Shown: piece by piece, positions 32,136 to 43,500 of the stretch
Numbering within the stretch: the first letter of the stretch is position 1
Layout: each line of letters begins with the position of its first letter
NCBI GenBank assembly: GCA_024516035.1
Contig: JAMCCL010000111.1
Coordinates: forward strand, 1 to 64,000
Reading direction: 5' to 3'
DNA from: Bactericera cockerelli
Taxonomy: Eukaryota > Arthropoda > Insecta > Hemiptera > Triozidae
DNA: 64,000 nt
Program-made: the position numbers and the translations under genes
The notes under the pieces: generated by a model
What the model saw: only the letters and a program-made list of their open reading frames with translations
Told to the model about the DNA's origin: nothing
The model's database searches: none

Positions 32136-33215
32136 GACGATTGACAATTATTCACTTGTGGATAAGTCAAAAGTTCGTAATGGACATTATTAACTACTGT
32201 CTATTATAATGCAGTAAGTAAGGTCAGTGTAAACACCGCGTTTAAATTATGCAACTGGTTTTAATCCGAATTTCGGTTATTCTCAAGAAGAAATTCACAG
32301 TTCTTATCTAACATAGAAACTAGAAACCAGTTTGAGTTTTAACTTCAAGGGTATCTGTGTTCTCATTACCTATTGCTAACAAAGGTCTACAAGATTATGA
32401 TGTGTTGAAAATTCCGGTTTTGGTTCAATGGACTAGAGGCCTTTCTGTTTTGTTCTAGTTATATTCCATTTATTTTCGGTTCTCCAAGTGGGTCACATAC
32501 TCTGTAGACCTACATTAGGTGAAATTATTATTTTTCTCTTTCTGGAAATTCGGGGTTGTGGAGATAGTATTTTTTTGTAGATGTGCAACATTTCTCGTGC
32601 ACGATTATGATGCTAAGACTTCTCGCACTTTAATAATGGGACTGGGTTCAGTAGATAGTGTACACTAAACTCATCTGGGATAATCAGAAATATCAGTACG
32701 AATAATAATTTTCACATTTAGCAGTGGTTTTACCCAGGCCATAATTAATGTGTTTCAGTATGTTAATATTGACTATAGGGAATTCCCGACTCTGCTAGGG
32801 CTGGGTGAGTACGATCGGGAGTGACAACTTTCATTCTGCCTAAGTAGGGTATCACAACGGAACACCCTATATCCTAGACCCAAGTGCGCGAACACAACGA
32901 AGCCCTAGGGTAGCCCCGGTACCCGGTACGACATAGAATAATAATCCTATACCATGTTATTAAAATACTCGTATGTAAGCGGCCTCAGCGATGTATTGAA
33001 ATTCGTCCATATCAAGTTGTAGGTACCAGACTATTTATTGCTAGTTGAAAGCTAGCAAACTTTTCAACCCCAAACCAAATGGTTGTAGGTTTGATTCCTA
33101 CTGTGGCAGCATATTGTATTTAATTTGATTATGCTTTTGGATAATTATTCTTTATTAGGTATCTTATGTATTCAACAGACCATACTTAAGCCTAAAGCCG
33201 TATGCAACCCAGTTC
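32136..33215. other. intron sequence, nothing recognised
   Basis: AT-rich. A tRNA-like phrase ggtttgattcctactgtggc near 33091 may be a SINE relic. Confidence 0.4.
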
Positions 33216-33610
33216 AAAGGTGGAAAATGTCAGCCCGCCGAGACGAACACTTTTGATTCCAGGATTATTTTTTTTGTATCTCCTAACGAAAGACCCCATC
33301 TACCTGGCGCCGCTTTCGGGCGGTATACGCGCCAACCAAGCAAGATAGAAATAAACCAATAGTTGGCAAATTACTTTAAATTATTTGTAGAATACCAATC
33401 AAATGTTAATTTTAAAATTCTTTTAAACATAATTTTCGGAAACGGCACCCCCGCCCTCCCGGGGGTGCCGTTCAAAGGTAAAAAAAGTGTAAGCCCGCCG
33501 AGACAAACACTTTTGATTCCCGGTAAAGTTTTGTAACTCCTACCGTAAGGCCGAAACTGCCTGGCGCCGCTTTCGGGCGGAACACCCGCTAAACAAAGCT
33601 ATATGAAACA
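33216..33610 (-). repeat. two diverged ~272-bp satellite units, minus strand
   Basis: aaaggtggaaaatgtcagcc, cgccgctttcgggcggtata and caagcaagatagaaataaac are the complement of the array unit. A second unit starts at about 33447 (gcacccccgccctcccgggg; cgccgctttcgggcggaaca). Confidence 0.8.
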
Positions 33611-33879
33611 CCAATAATTAATTGTGTAGAGGGTTGTGAGTTGGAATAAAATGACTATGTCCAGCCAGGTTTAAAAAGTTTAGATATAGATTTTACATTT
33701 CGATTTTTTAATTTTAGTTCCGAAGTAATTTTAAATTATTACAGTGTAGGTCATTACAGTGTAGAAAGATGTAAAAGTGAGAAGTTCTATACATTTTTAA
33801 ACAAACATGAAAAATAGTACAGCATTTAATATAGCACGGCGCACGCTACAGTTGGAGGAGTCTTTTATATTTTTCGTAG

Positions 33880-34020
33880 AATACGAATCGAAAATCAATT
33901 TTAAATTTCGAACACATTTTTCGGCCAACTTTGATCGCCGCCCCTGAGCGGGCCCGCCTGGCGGTGCCTTTCAGAGGTGGAAAGAAATCAGCCTAGCGAG
34001 CGCTACATGATTGATTCTCG
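33880..34020 (-). repeat. satellite-unit fragment, minus strand
   Basis: tcgaacacatttttcggcca, actttgatcgccgcccctga and gaggtggaaagaaatcagcc; only the GC-rich end of the unit is present. Confidence 0.75.
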
Positions 34021-34061
34021 AGTCGAAATAAGTATCTCGCAAGATCAAATGTACACCCTAG

Positions 34062-34275
34062 TAGCACCGGTTCTCGTTCTGTAACCGAAGTTAAGCAACA
34101 TCCAGCGAGATAAGGAGTTGGATTGGTGACCATTCAAATTCGAATTCTCGTGATGCTCTATTCCCGGCCTCACTCAGGCTGGTTGAGGTTATTTTGAGTA
34201 TCAGGTTTGTGAGTTTCCTGCAAATGGAGGGTAAAAATCCCATCCTGATATAACCATACAGTTGATGTAAACTCT
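34062..34275 (+). mobile_element. 5S-rRNA-derived SINE (type 1), 5'-truncated
   Basis: caccggttctcgttctgtaa, ccgaagttaagcaacatcca, gttggattggtgaccattca (C-box region), then cactcaggctggttgaggtt and caaatggagggtaaaaatcc. The head start and poly(A) are decayed. Confidence 0.82.
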
Positions 34276-34589
34276 AGTCTAGTTATAGAAAATAAACACG
34301 GCTTAATGATTCATTCTAAACATGAATACCTACCCATATAATAACATGGCATCTCTACGAGTATGCAACATGCAATGACCTTTTCACTCTTTGTACTAAA
34401 AAGACACTGATTCCATACTCTCCGCTGTTAGTACATTTTTTAAAGTACATTTTTAGAAAATGCTTAATTTCGTTGGAAAATAATTGAAAAAAAAATTGAA
34501 AAATATATTTTTTTAAATGAAAACATTCAACGTCTTCATTTATGTAAAAAGAAATACCAAACTATTAAAAAAAATCGGGTCTCTGTAGC

Positions 34590-34780
34590 TGCGTGAAATT
34601 CCGGTCCCTGTAATTATATGGTGTGCATGTATAGGTGTGTGTGTGTGGGTGTGTTTGGGTGGGTGTGTGTGTGGATGTGGATGTGTGTGTGTGGATGGGT
34701 GTGTGAAGTGTGTGTATGTGGTGTGTGGGTGTGGTGTTTGTGATGGCTTGGCGAAGCGGGTGCAGCCCGCTAGTTATATC
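34590..34780 (+). repeat. GT-rich tract within a dispersed repeat
   Basis: gcgtgaaattccggtccctg, then about 120 bp of GT-rich sequence, then cgaagcgggtgcagcccgct. The same arrangement as the end of the 4081-5230 repeat. Confidence 0.65.
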
Positions 34781-35218
34781 ATATATGTACATTACAATGA
34801 GATTAATGAGAAGTATGCATTACAATGAGATTAATGAGAAGTATTTTTGTAATCAATTTATTCTTCTAAATGATCTTTGAAGTATTTCCTCTGTTTTTTT
34901 ATTTATTATTATTTATAAATCGAGCTTGATCCAGGTGGATTAATAATTAAATAGCGCACATTATGTCTGAAGTTTCAAGTCAACAGTTCGAGATGTACCA
35001 TAGTTCCAAAAAAATTAAATTCAAAGTTTCTTCCAGTTTGCTTTATGATAGAATTTTTAACTTTTATTTTCAACTGATTTTAGATTATAAAATTAGGAAT
35101 GAAAATGAAGCATCCCTATCAGAAAACAAAACATTATTGATTTCCTTGTGTCTATGTGCCATGAGCCTTTCTCAAGAACATACCTACTTATGTATGTCTA
35201 TGCTTCATCTGTTCACAG

Positions 35219-36006
35219 GAGAGTTCAACATTGGAGGTCTCACCTTCCACTGGTTCCCTGAGGGCATCTTCGGCATCACTCTGACGCCTCCCGAGGCTGA
35301 CGGCTTCAAGAACCTCCTCTTCCATCCCATCGCGTCCCACTCCGAGTTTGCCGTCTCCACCCGCGTCCTGAGAAACAAAACTCTTGCGGAATCTGCCGAC
35401 AGCTACAACGCGTTCGTCAAGCTTGGTGAGCGAGGCCTGGACGGGCACTTGACCTCGCACGTGATGGACCACAACGGAATCCTCTTCTTCAACCTAATCG
35501 ACCGCAACGCTGTGGGCTGCTGGAACTCCCTGAACCCCTACAGGCCGGAGTACATCGGACATGTTGACGTGGACAACGAAGCTCTCATCTTCCCCAGTGA
35601 TGTGAAAGTCGTGGGCGATGACATATGGGTGATCTCAGACCGCATGCCCATCCATCTTGAGTCCGAGTTGAACTTCAACGATGTCAACTTCAGAATCTTC
35701 AGAGTTCCCATTCAGACCGCCGTGCAAGGAACTATCTGTGAGGGACCTCTCGTGAGCTCTGCCTACCAGCAGCCGTTGCCTTACCCCACGCAGCCATACG
35801 CTGACAACAACATATACTCCACCCCGCAGGTGAAACCCAAGAACTTCTACTCCAGAAAGATCTACGTCCGTCCAGAGCTGCCCAGCTACCTCACAGAACC
35901 CGAGGAGCCTGCTTTCCCTCAGAACAACCAGATTGGCGCCAGCGTGGCTCCTAGCTACAGCCCTTCCGGAAACACCTGGTCCTACCATCAGTTCTTCCAG
36001 TATTAG
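35219..36006 (+). CDS. yellow: yellow (yellow-y type), terminal coding exon
   Basis: Last exon of Yellow: about 262 codons ending at tag (36004-36006). It continues directly from the exon at 1532: the split Gly codon is followed by EFNIGGLTFHWFPEGIFGIT, then FHPIASHSEFAVSTRVLRN, a SHVMDHNGILFFNLIDRNAVGCW segment given here only in outline, and FPSDVKVVGDDIWVISDRMP. These are the conserved C-terminal blades of the Yellow/MRJP fold, including the near-invariant NAVGCW and LSDRMP-like motifs. The tail after about residue 180 is Pro/Tyr/Ser-rich (PYPTQPYADN) and ends WSYHQFFQY, matching the variable, low-complexity C-terminus of yellow-y. The acceptor is ttcacag at 35212-35218. An open frame extends upstream to an ATG at 34963, but the match starts exactly at the acceptor, so the upstream part is read as intron. 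Confidence 0.95.
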
Positions 36007-36950
36007 ATCATTCCATCCATAAATCAAATTGTAAATATCATCTTCAAGTCCTACCTCTGAACTGATTTTCTGTGATTCTCTCCTAAACTGCCTGCCATTT
36101 TCTACTTTCAATTTATGCATATTATCTTTTCCTCCCTCTCTGATCTCAGTGGTAGTTTGACCAAAGACTAGATACATTTTGATAGTTCATTCACTTTCAT
36201 TTTTATCTGACAGCCGTATTTATAAACAGAAAACGCCGTCTGAGTAATGTCTCAAGAGTGGTTTCCTTTAGTATTATTGGCCAATACCTTGCTTGAGACA
36301 TTGCTCAGACAAAACTATCTGTTCATAATTACGTCTGTTAAAGTCTCATTAAATTACTTCTCAGCTAATCATCTTTTCTATGAATATCTAGTATCATTTT
36401 CGTACATTACATAAATAAGTTAAATATCTCTTGGGAAAAAGGCTGTTTTTGTTGATAGTCTAGATACTTTAGACTACTTAGCCTTTTGTCTAAAGAAATA
36501 TTTTCTATTCCCGCTGCAATATTTTTAAATCAATCCTTTGAAAGAATTCATCCCAATAAATTCTTATAGAAATGCTTATAACTAGCTTTCACCAAGAGAA
36601 TTTCCTCTTCTATTGAGAATATGAAGGAATGGTCATTGGTCAATGATGTTCATTCTATTGAACATAAAATGAACATAAACTTTGTAAATACCCAGTTCAA
36701 TCAATTCATTCAACATAAAACTTACACCATAGCTCGAGGCGACTAGTTTAACGCATTCATCAGCTATAAAATATGTACATAGTAAGTTTAGTATACTCAC
36801 TGCCTCTACAATGTTCTATTAGTCAAATTCTCCGTTATTGTAGCGTCATATGGTTCCAGAAACTAACTGTGAAACGCCTTTAGATTACAATTTTATGTTT
36901 ATGAGAAAATAAAATTTATGTTTTCAAATAAAAATTCGTGTCATTCTGTT
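36007..36950 (+). other. yellow: yellow 3' UTR (probable)
   Basis: AT-rich sequence after the yellow stop codon with no coding signal. Candidate poly(A) signals AATAAA occur at 36555-36560, 36908-36913 and 36927-36932; the last two, close together, are the likeliest end. It contains a hairpin repeat at 36230-36320. The exact cleavage site cannot be seen from sequence alone. Confidence 0.55.
36230..36320. repeat. hairpin in the yellow 3' UTR
   Basis: gtctgagtaatgtctcaaga and gcttgagacattgctcagac are inverted copies (18 of 20 pair) with a ~50-base loop. If transcribed, the UTR would fold into a stable stem. Confidence 0.7.
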
Positions 36951-37193
36951 TTAATGTTGTTTTTTTTTATTTGTGTTTCTCAAAGTAGGAAATGGTGAGG
37001 ACGGAGAATTTATTTTATCCTCTTTGTGTGGGGTGATAAAAATGTTTTTGTGAAATAGGGAGAAAATTGCAGATTCTCGTGTGGCTACGGTGGATAATAC
37101 TTGGGCGATGGGTTCCTCGTGGCTTTCAGAATGCAGGTGCTAAAGTGGAATGATAAATTGTTAATTGCCCTGTATTTATTTCACCGTAGAGTT
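36951..37193. other. yellow downstream flank
   Basis: No feature recognised between the likely yellow polyadenylation site and the 77-bp array. Confidence 0.4.
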
Positions 37194-38366
37194 ATTGTGG
37201 TTGTTTACTGTAGATACCGAACTATAGGAGGTAGACAGGTACTCCGAATGATAAACAGAGATATTATGCTATTGTGGTTGTTTACTGTAGATACCAAACT
37301 ATAGGAGGTAGACAGGTACTCCGAATGATAAACAGAGATATTATGTAATTGTGGTTGTTTACTGTAGATACCAAACTATAGGAGGTAGACAGGTACTCCG
37401 AATGATGTACAGATTGTACAGAGATATTATGCTATTGTGGTTGTTTACTGTAGATACCGAACTATAGGAGGTAGACAGGTACTCCGAATGATAAACAGAG
37501 ATATTATGCTATTGTGGTTGTTTACTGTAGATACCAAACTATAGGAGGTAGACAGGTACTCCGAATGATAAACAGAGATATTATGTTATTGTGGTTGTTT
37601 ACTGTAGATACCAAATTATAGGAGGTAGACAGGTACTCCGAATGATAAACAGAGATATTATGCTATTGTGGTTGTTTACTGTAGATACCAAACTATAGGA
37701 GGTAGACAGGTACTCCGAATGATAAACAGAGATATTATGTAATTGTGGTTGTTTACTGTAGATACCAAACTATAGGAGGTAGACAGCTACTCCGAATGAT
37801 AAACAGAGATATTATGTAATTGTGGTTGTTTACTGTAGATACCAAACTATAGGAGGTAGACAGCTACTCCGAATGATAAACAGAGATATTATGTAATTGT
37901 GGTTGTTTACTGTAGATACCAAATTATAGGAGGTAGACAGGTACTCCGAATGATAAACAGAGATATTATGCTATTGTGGTTGTTTACTGTAGATACCAAA
38001 TTATAGGAGGTAGACAGGTACTCCGAATGATAAACAGAGATATTATGTTATTGTGGTTGTTTACTGTAGATACCAAACTATAGGAGGTAGACAGGTACTC
38101 CGAATGATGTACAGATTGTACAGAGATATTATGTTATTGTGGTCGTTTACTGTAGATACCAAAGTATAGCAGGTAGACAAGTACTCCGTATGATAAACAG
38201 AGATATTATGTCATTGTGGTTGTTTACTATGGATACCAAACTATAGGAGGTAGACTGGTACTCCGAATGATAAACAGAAATATTATGCTATTGTGGTTGT
38301 TTACTGTAGATACCAAACTATAGGAGGTAGACAGGTACTCCGAATGATAAACAGAGATATTATGTT
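37194..38366. repeat. 77-bp tandem array, 15 units
   Basis: The unit begins attgtggttgtttactgtag, continues ataggaggtagacaggtact and ends acagagatattatg. The third and twelfth units carry the same 9-bp-longer variant (gatgtacagattgtacag at about 37404 and 38105), nine units apart. Units 13 and 14 are the most diverged. Confidence 0.93.
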
Positions 38367-39164
38367 AGGAAAAACCAGATACTTTTGGTGCTTTGTAAGC
38401 AGCTGTTTATTTCAAATAGTCATAACATGGCTCGCATGGAATTCAGTTTTTGCTTTAATGTACCGAAAATTTTGCTTTTGATTAGATGTGAGATGATGAA
38501 TATCTCCCCTGGTATTCAATCTTCATCACCAGCATCATAGTGAGGTCGGTTTTATTTATCCGTGCTGAGCTAATACATACGCAGTAGCTGTAAATTTTCG
38601 ATGTCAGTTTGTAGTAAAATTTTTCTTTTTTACTTTCGAAAGATTTTTTTGATTTGATTAAACAAATACTTTTCATCTGCATCAATAGATATATATCTAA
38701 AGAAATAACTTTAATCATCTAAAAATTAAAATATGGCAAGTTTAAGTGACCCATTATGCAAAGTATGGATGGGTTGGGCCACAATTGTATTTACCGTTTC
38801 TTCTATAAGACAGTGGATTACAAGTAAACTTATTAATACTATCCCTAGGATTTTATCTTTACAAATAGACATAGAAGGAGAAGTAAACAACTTTTTTTAA
38901 AATAGATAATCCATACTACCAACCCTCTACAAATTTTCTCATCTCACTTTTCTTCCATCTATGACAGCCTAGCCCTAGTTATGAGTAATGGACACACTGA
39001 CATCGTTTTCTTAAACCAAGTCCTCCATTGACGAAGAACTCCCTGTCCTAACGCCACAAGTTCAAATCAGTCAACCAAGGGTAATTTGAGAAGCGTCACA
39101 GGATGGAGGAGGACACATTGCGACAATCACCACATGGCACAGCTTCCGTCCACTCTTCTCTATA
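38367..39164. other. intergenic sequence, nothing recognised
   Basis: AT-rich; the small open frames have no family resemblance. Confidence 0.4.
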
Positions 39165-39885
39165 GTCCTGTTTATCTACCCTTTCCTCTATACTTTTTGT
39201 CTCCCTATCCTACCGTCTTTATTCCTCGTCTGCCTATCCAACCCTCTTTATTCCTCGTCTACCTATCCAACCCTTTTTATTCCTCGTCTCCCTATCCAAC
39301 CCTTTTTATTCCTCGTCTTGCTATCCAACCCTCTTTATTCCTCGTCTGACTATCCTACCCTCTTTATTCCTCGTCTGCCTATCCAACCCTTTTTATTCCT
39401 CGTCTTCCTATCCAACCCTCTTTATTCCTCGTCTTCCTATCCAACCCTCTTTATTCCTCGTCTTCCTATCCTACTCTCTTTATTCCTCGTCTTCCTATCC
39501 TACTTTTTTTACTCCTCTTCTTTATGCCTCGTCTGCCTATCCTACCCTCTTTATTTCTTCTCTTCCTATCCAACCCTTTTTATTCCTCGTCTGCCTATCC
39601 AACCCTTTTTATTCCTCGTCTGCCTGTCCAACCCTCTTTATTCCTCGTCTTCCTATCCAACCCTCTTTATTCCTCGTCTTCCTATCCTACTCTCTTTATT
39701 CCTCGTCTGCCTATCCAACCCTCTTTATTCCTCGTCTTCCTATCCAACCCACTTTATTCCTCGTCTTCCTATCCTACTCTCTTTATTCCTCTTCTTCCTA
39801 TCCTACTCTCTTTATTCCTCGTCTTCCTATCCTACTCTCTTTATTCCTCGTCTGCCTATCCTACCCTCTTTATTCCTCTTTCTAC
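39165..39885. repeat. pyrimidine-rich 29-bp tandem array, about 25 units
   Basis: Unit: ctttattcctcgtcttcctatccaaccct in 29-bp steps, with gtctgcc/gtcttcc and ccaac/cctac variants. Since 29 is not a multiple of three, the frame rotates and all three frames stay open for long stretches; the 213- and 271-codon frames over it (rich in LFLV/YSSS) are artefacts. Confidence 0.9.
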
Positions 39886-40135
39886 CATTTCCTCTTTACC
39901 GTTTGTCTCTCTATCCTTCTCTTTATACTCTTTGTCTTCCTCCCCTCTTCTGCTCATAATCTCATTCCCTCCCTCCACCATACTCTATCCCCTGCTTCCT
40001 TTATCCTCATCCTTCTCACCCTTTTTTAATCTCTCTCTCAATATACATTTAGCTTCGACCCTCTCCTTAACTGTAATATTATTCTTCTTTTACCTCATTT
40101 TCTGTCTCTCTTTCTCTCTCTTCCTCTTCCTCTCC

Positions 40136-40176
<41 letters not shown>

Positions 40177-40400
40177 CTCTCTCTCCCTACGTAATTATTT
40201 TACTTCACTCCTCTTATTACTTCTTATTCTCCCCTTTTTTTTCTATCCATCCTTCCTCACTACGCACTGTTTCTCTACCCAGTCTGATAATACTCCTTGC
40301 TTCACTTCTCTCAAATATCCTTTCCCTACCCTCTCTTAAAACTCCTCTTCATTCAACCTCTCTCTATTTCTCCTCTCCCCTCTCCCTTCGCTCATAACTC
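39886..40400. repeat. CT-rich low-complexity tract
   Basis: Continuation of strongly pyrimidine-biased sequence, including a (CT)n run at about 40139-40188. Confidence 0.85.
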
Positions 40401-40558
40401 CTTGTTAGAGTGACGTGACATATCACAGCGGCATCATCTATCATCGTATTCATTGGACGATATTCCTAACTACTATTAATAACTTTGACCTGTCAATAGA
40501 ATATGATGAAATCCTGGACCCTTCCGTATTACCTCTATGTCCTTCTGATCCCTTCTTT

Positions 40559-43500
40559 CCTTATCTGTATTTCATGTAACCATACACACTACCCCCTGTC
40601 TCTATTACCCCTGCCTAACATATCTGTACCTCATGTAACCATCCTCATTACCCCCCCTGTCTCTCTTACCCCTGCCTAACCTATCTGTACCTCATGTAAC
40701 CATCCTCATTACCCCCCCTGTCTCTCTTACCCCTGCCTAACCTATCTGTACCTCATGTAACCATCCACATTACCCCCTGTCTCTCTTACCCCTGCCTAAC
40801 CTATCTGTACCTCATGTAACCATACACACTACCCCCTGTCTCTCTTACCCCTGCCTAACCTATCTGTACCTCATGTAACCATCCACATTACCCCCTGTCT
40901 CTCTTACCCCTGCCTAACCTATCTGTACCTCATGTAACCATCCACATTACCCCTCGTCTCTCTTACCCCTGCCTAACCTATCTGTACCTCATGTAACCAT
41001 CCACATTACCCCTCGTCTCTCTTACCCCTGCCTAACCTATCTGTACCTCATGTAACCATCCACATTACCCCTCGTCTCTCTTACCCCTGCCTAACCTATC
41101 TGTACCTCATGTAACCATCCACATTACCCCCTGTCTCTCTTACCCCTGCCTAACCTATCTGTACCTCATGTAACCATACACACTACCCCCTGTCTCTCTT
41201 ACCCCTGCCTAACTTATCTGTACCTCATGTAACCATCCACATTAACCCTCGTCTCTCTTACCCCTGCCTAACTTATCTGTACCTCATGTAACCATCCACA
41301 TTACCCCTCGTCTCTCTTACCCCTGCCTAACTTATCTGTACCTCATGTAACCATCCACATTACCCCCTGTCTCTCTTACCCCTGCCTAACCTATCTGTAC
41401 CTCATGTAACCATCCACATTACCCCCTGTCTCTCTTACCCCTGCCTAACTTATCTGTACCTCATGTAACCATACACACTACCCCCTGTCTCTCTTACCCC
41501 TGCCTAACTTATCTGTACCTCATGTAACCATCCACATTAACCCTCGTCTCTCTTACCCCTGCCTAACTTATCTGTACCTCATGTAACCATCCACATTACC
41601 CCCTGTCTCTCTTACCCCTGCCTAACCTATCTGTACCTCATGTAACCATCCACATTACCCCCTGTCTCTCTTACCCCTGCCTAACCTATCTGTACCTCAT
41701 GTAACCATCCACATTACCCCCTGTCTCTCTTACCCCTGCCTAACTTATCTGTACCTCATGTAACCATCCACATTACCCCCTGTCTCTCTTACCCCTGCCT
41801 AACCTATCTGTACCTCATGTAACCATCCACATTACCCCCTGTCTCTCTTACCCCTGCCTAACCTATCTGTACCTCATGTAACCATACACATTACTCCCTG
41901 TCTCTCTTACCCCTGCCTAACTTATCTGTACCTCATGTAACCATCCACATTACCCCCTGTCTCTCTTACCCCTGCCTAACCTATCTGTACCTCATGTAAC
42001 CATCCACATTACCCCTCGTCTCTCTTACCCCTGCCTAACCTATCTGTACCTCATGTAACCATCCACATTACCCCCTGTCTCTCTTACCCCTGCCTAACCT
42101 ATCTGTACCTCATGTAACCATCCACATTACCCCCTGTCTCTCTTACCCTGCCTAACCTATCTGTACCTCATGTAACCATCACATTACCCCCTGTCTCTCT
42201 TACCCCTGCCTAACCTATCTGTACCTCATGTAACCATCCACATTACCCCTGTCTCTCTTACCCCTGCCTAACCTATCTGTACCTCATGTAACCATACACA
42301 TACCCCTGTCTCTCTTACCCCTGCCTAACTATCTGTACCTCATGTAACCATCCACATTACCCCCTGTCTCTCTTACCCCTGCCTAACCTATCTGTACCTC
42401 ATGTAACCATCCACATTACCCCTGTCTCTCTTACCCCTGCCTAACCTATCTGTACCTCATGTAACCATCCACATTACCCCCTGTCTCTCTTACCCCTGCC
42501 TAACCTATCTGTACCTCATGTAACCATCCACATTACCCCTGTCTCTCTTACCCTGCCTAACCTATCTGTACCTCATGTAACCATCCACATTACCCCCCTG
42601 TCTCTCTTACCCCTGCCTAACCTATCTGTACCTCATGTAACCATCCACATTACCCCCTGTCTCTCTTACCCTGCCTAACCTATCTGTACCTCATGTAACC
42701 ATCCACATTACCCCTGTCTCTCTTACCCCTGCCTAACCTATCTGTACCTCATGTAACCATCCTCATTACCCCCCTGTCTCTCTTACCCTGCCTAACCTAT
42801 CTGTACCTCATGTAACCATCCACATTACTCCCTGTCTCTCTTACCCCTGCCTAACCTATCTGTACCTCATGTAACCATCCACATTACCCCTGTCTCTCTT
42901 ACCCCTGCCTAACCTATCTGTACCTCATGTAACCATCACATTACCCCTGTCTCTCTTACCCCTGCCTAACCTATCTGTACCTCATGTAACCATCCACATT
43001 ACCCCCTGTCTCTCTTACCCCTGCCTAACCTATCTGTACCTCATGTAACCATCCACATACCCCTGTCTCTCTTACCCTGCCTAACCTATCTGTACCTCAT
43101 GTAACCATCCACACTACCCCCTGTCTCTCTTACCCCTGCCTAACCTATCTGTACCTCATGTAACCATCCACATTACCCCCTGTCTCTCTTACCCCTGCCT
43201 AACCTATCTGTACCTCATGTAACCATACACATTACCCCCTGTCTCTCTTACCCCTGCCTAACCTATCTGTACCTCATGTAACCATCCACATTACCCCTGT
43301 CTCTCTTACCCCTGCCTAACCTATCTGTACCTCATGTAACCATCCACTTACCCCCTGTCTCTCTTACCCCTGCCTAACCTATCTGTACCTCATGTAACCA
43401 TCACATTACCCCTGTCTCTCTTACCCCTGCCTAACCTATCTGTACCTCATGTAACCATACACATACCTCCTGTCTCTCTTACCCCTGCCTAACCTATCTG

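Larger units (their letters stand above)
1799..35218 (+). other. yellow: 33.4 kb intron of yellow, packed with mobile elements
   Basis: The donor gtgagt at 1799 and acceptor ttcacag ending 35218 flank exons whose phases match (1 base + 2 bases, Gly). The protein continues across without loss relative to known Yellow sequences (FFPDPL-G-(D/E)FN). Inside lie a complete BEL/Pao element, two giant palindromes, tandem arrays, LINE fragments and many SINEs. No other host exon was recognised. Confidence 0.85.

Noticed and set aside
34963..35218. N-terminal extension of the yellow terminal exon from ATG 34963
   Set aside because: The Yellow match begins exactly at the acceptor at 35218/35219, and the upstream exon phase fits; the extension reads like AT-rich intron.
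35635..36177. 180-codon minus-strand frame over yellow
   Set aside because: Shadow of the GC-rich yellow coding strand.
39318..40339. Long open frames (213 and 271 codons)
   Set aside because: They lie over a 29-bp pyrimidine-rich tandem array and CT microsatellite; the repeated LFLV/YSSS peptide and open parallel frames follow from the repeat.
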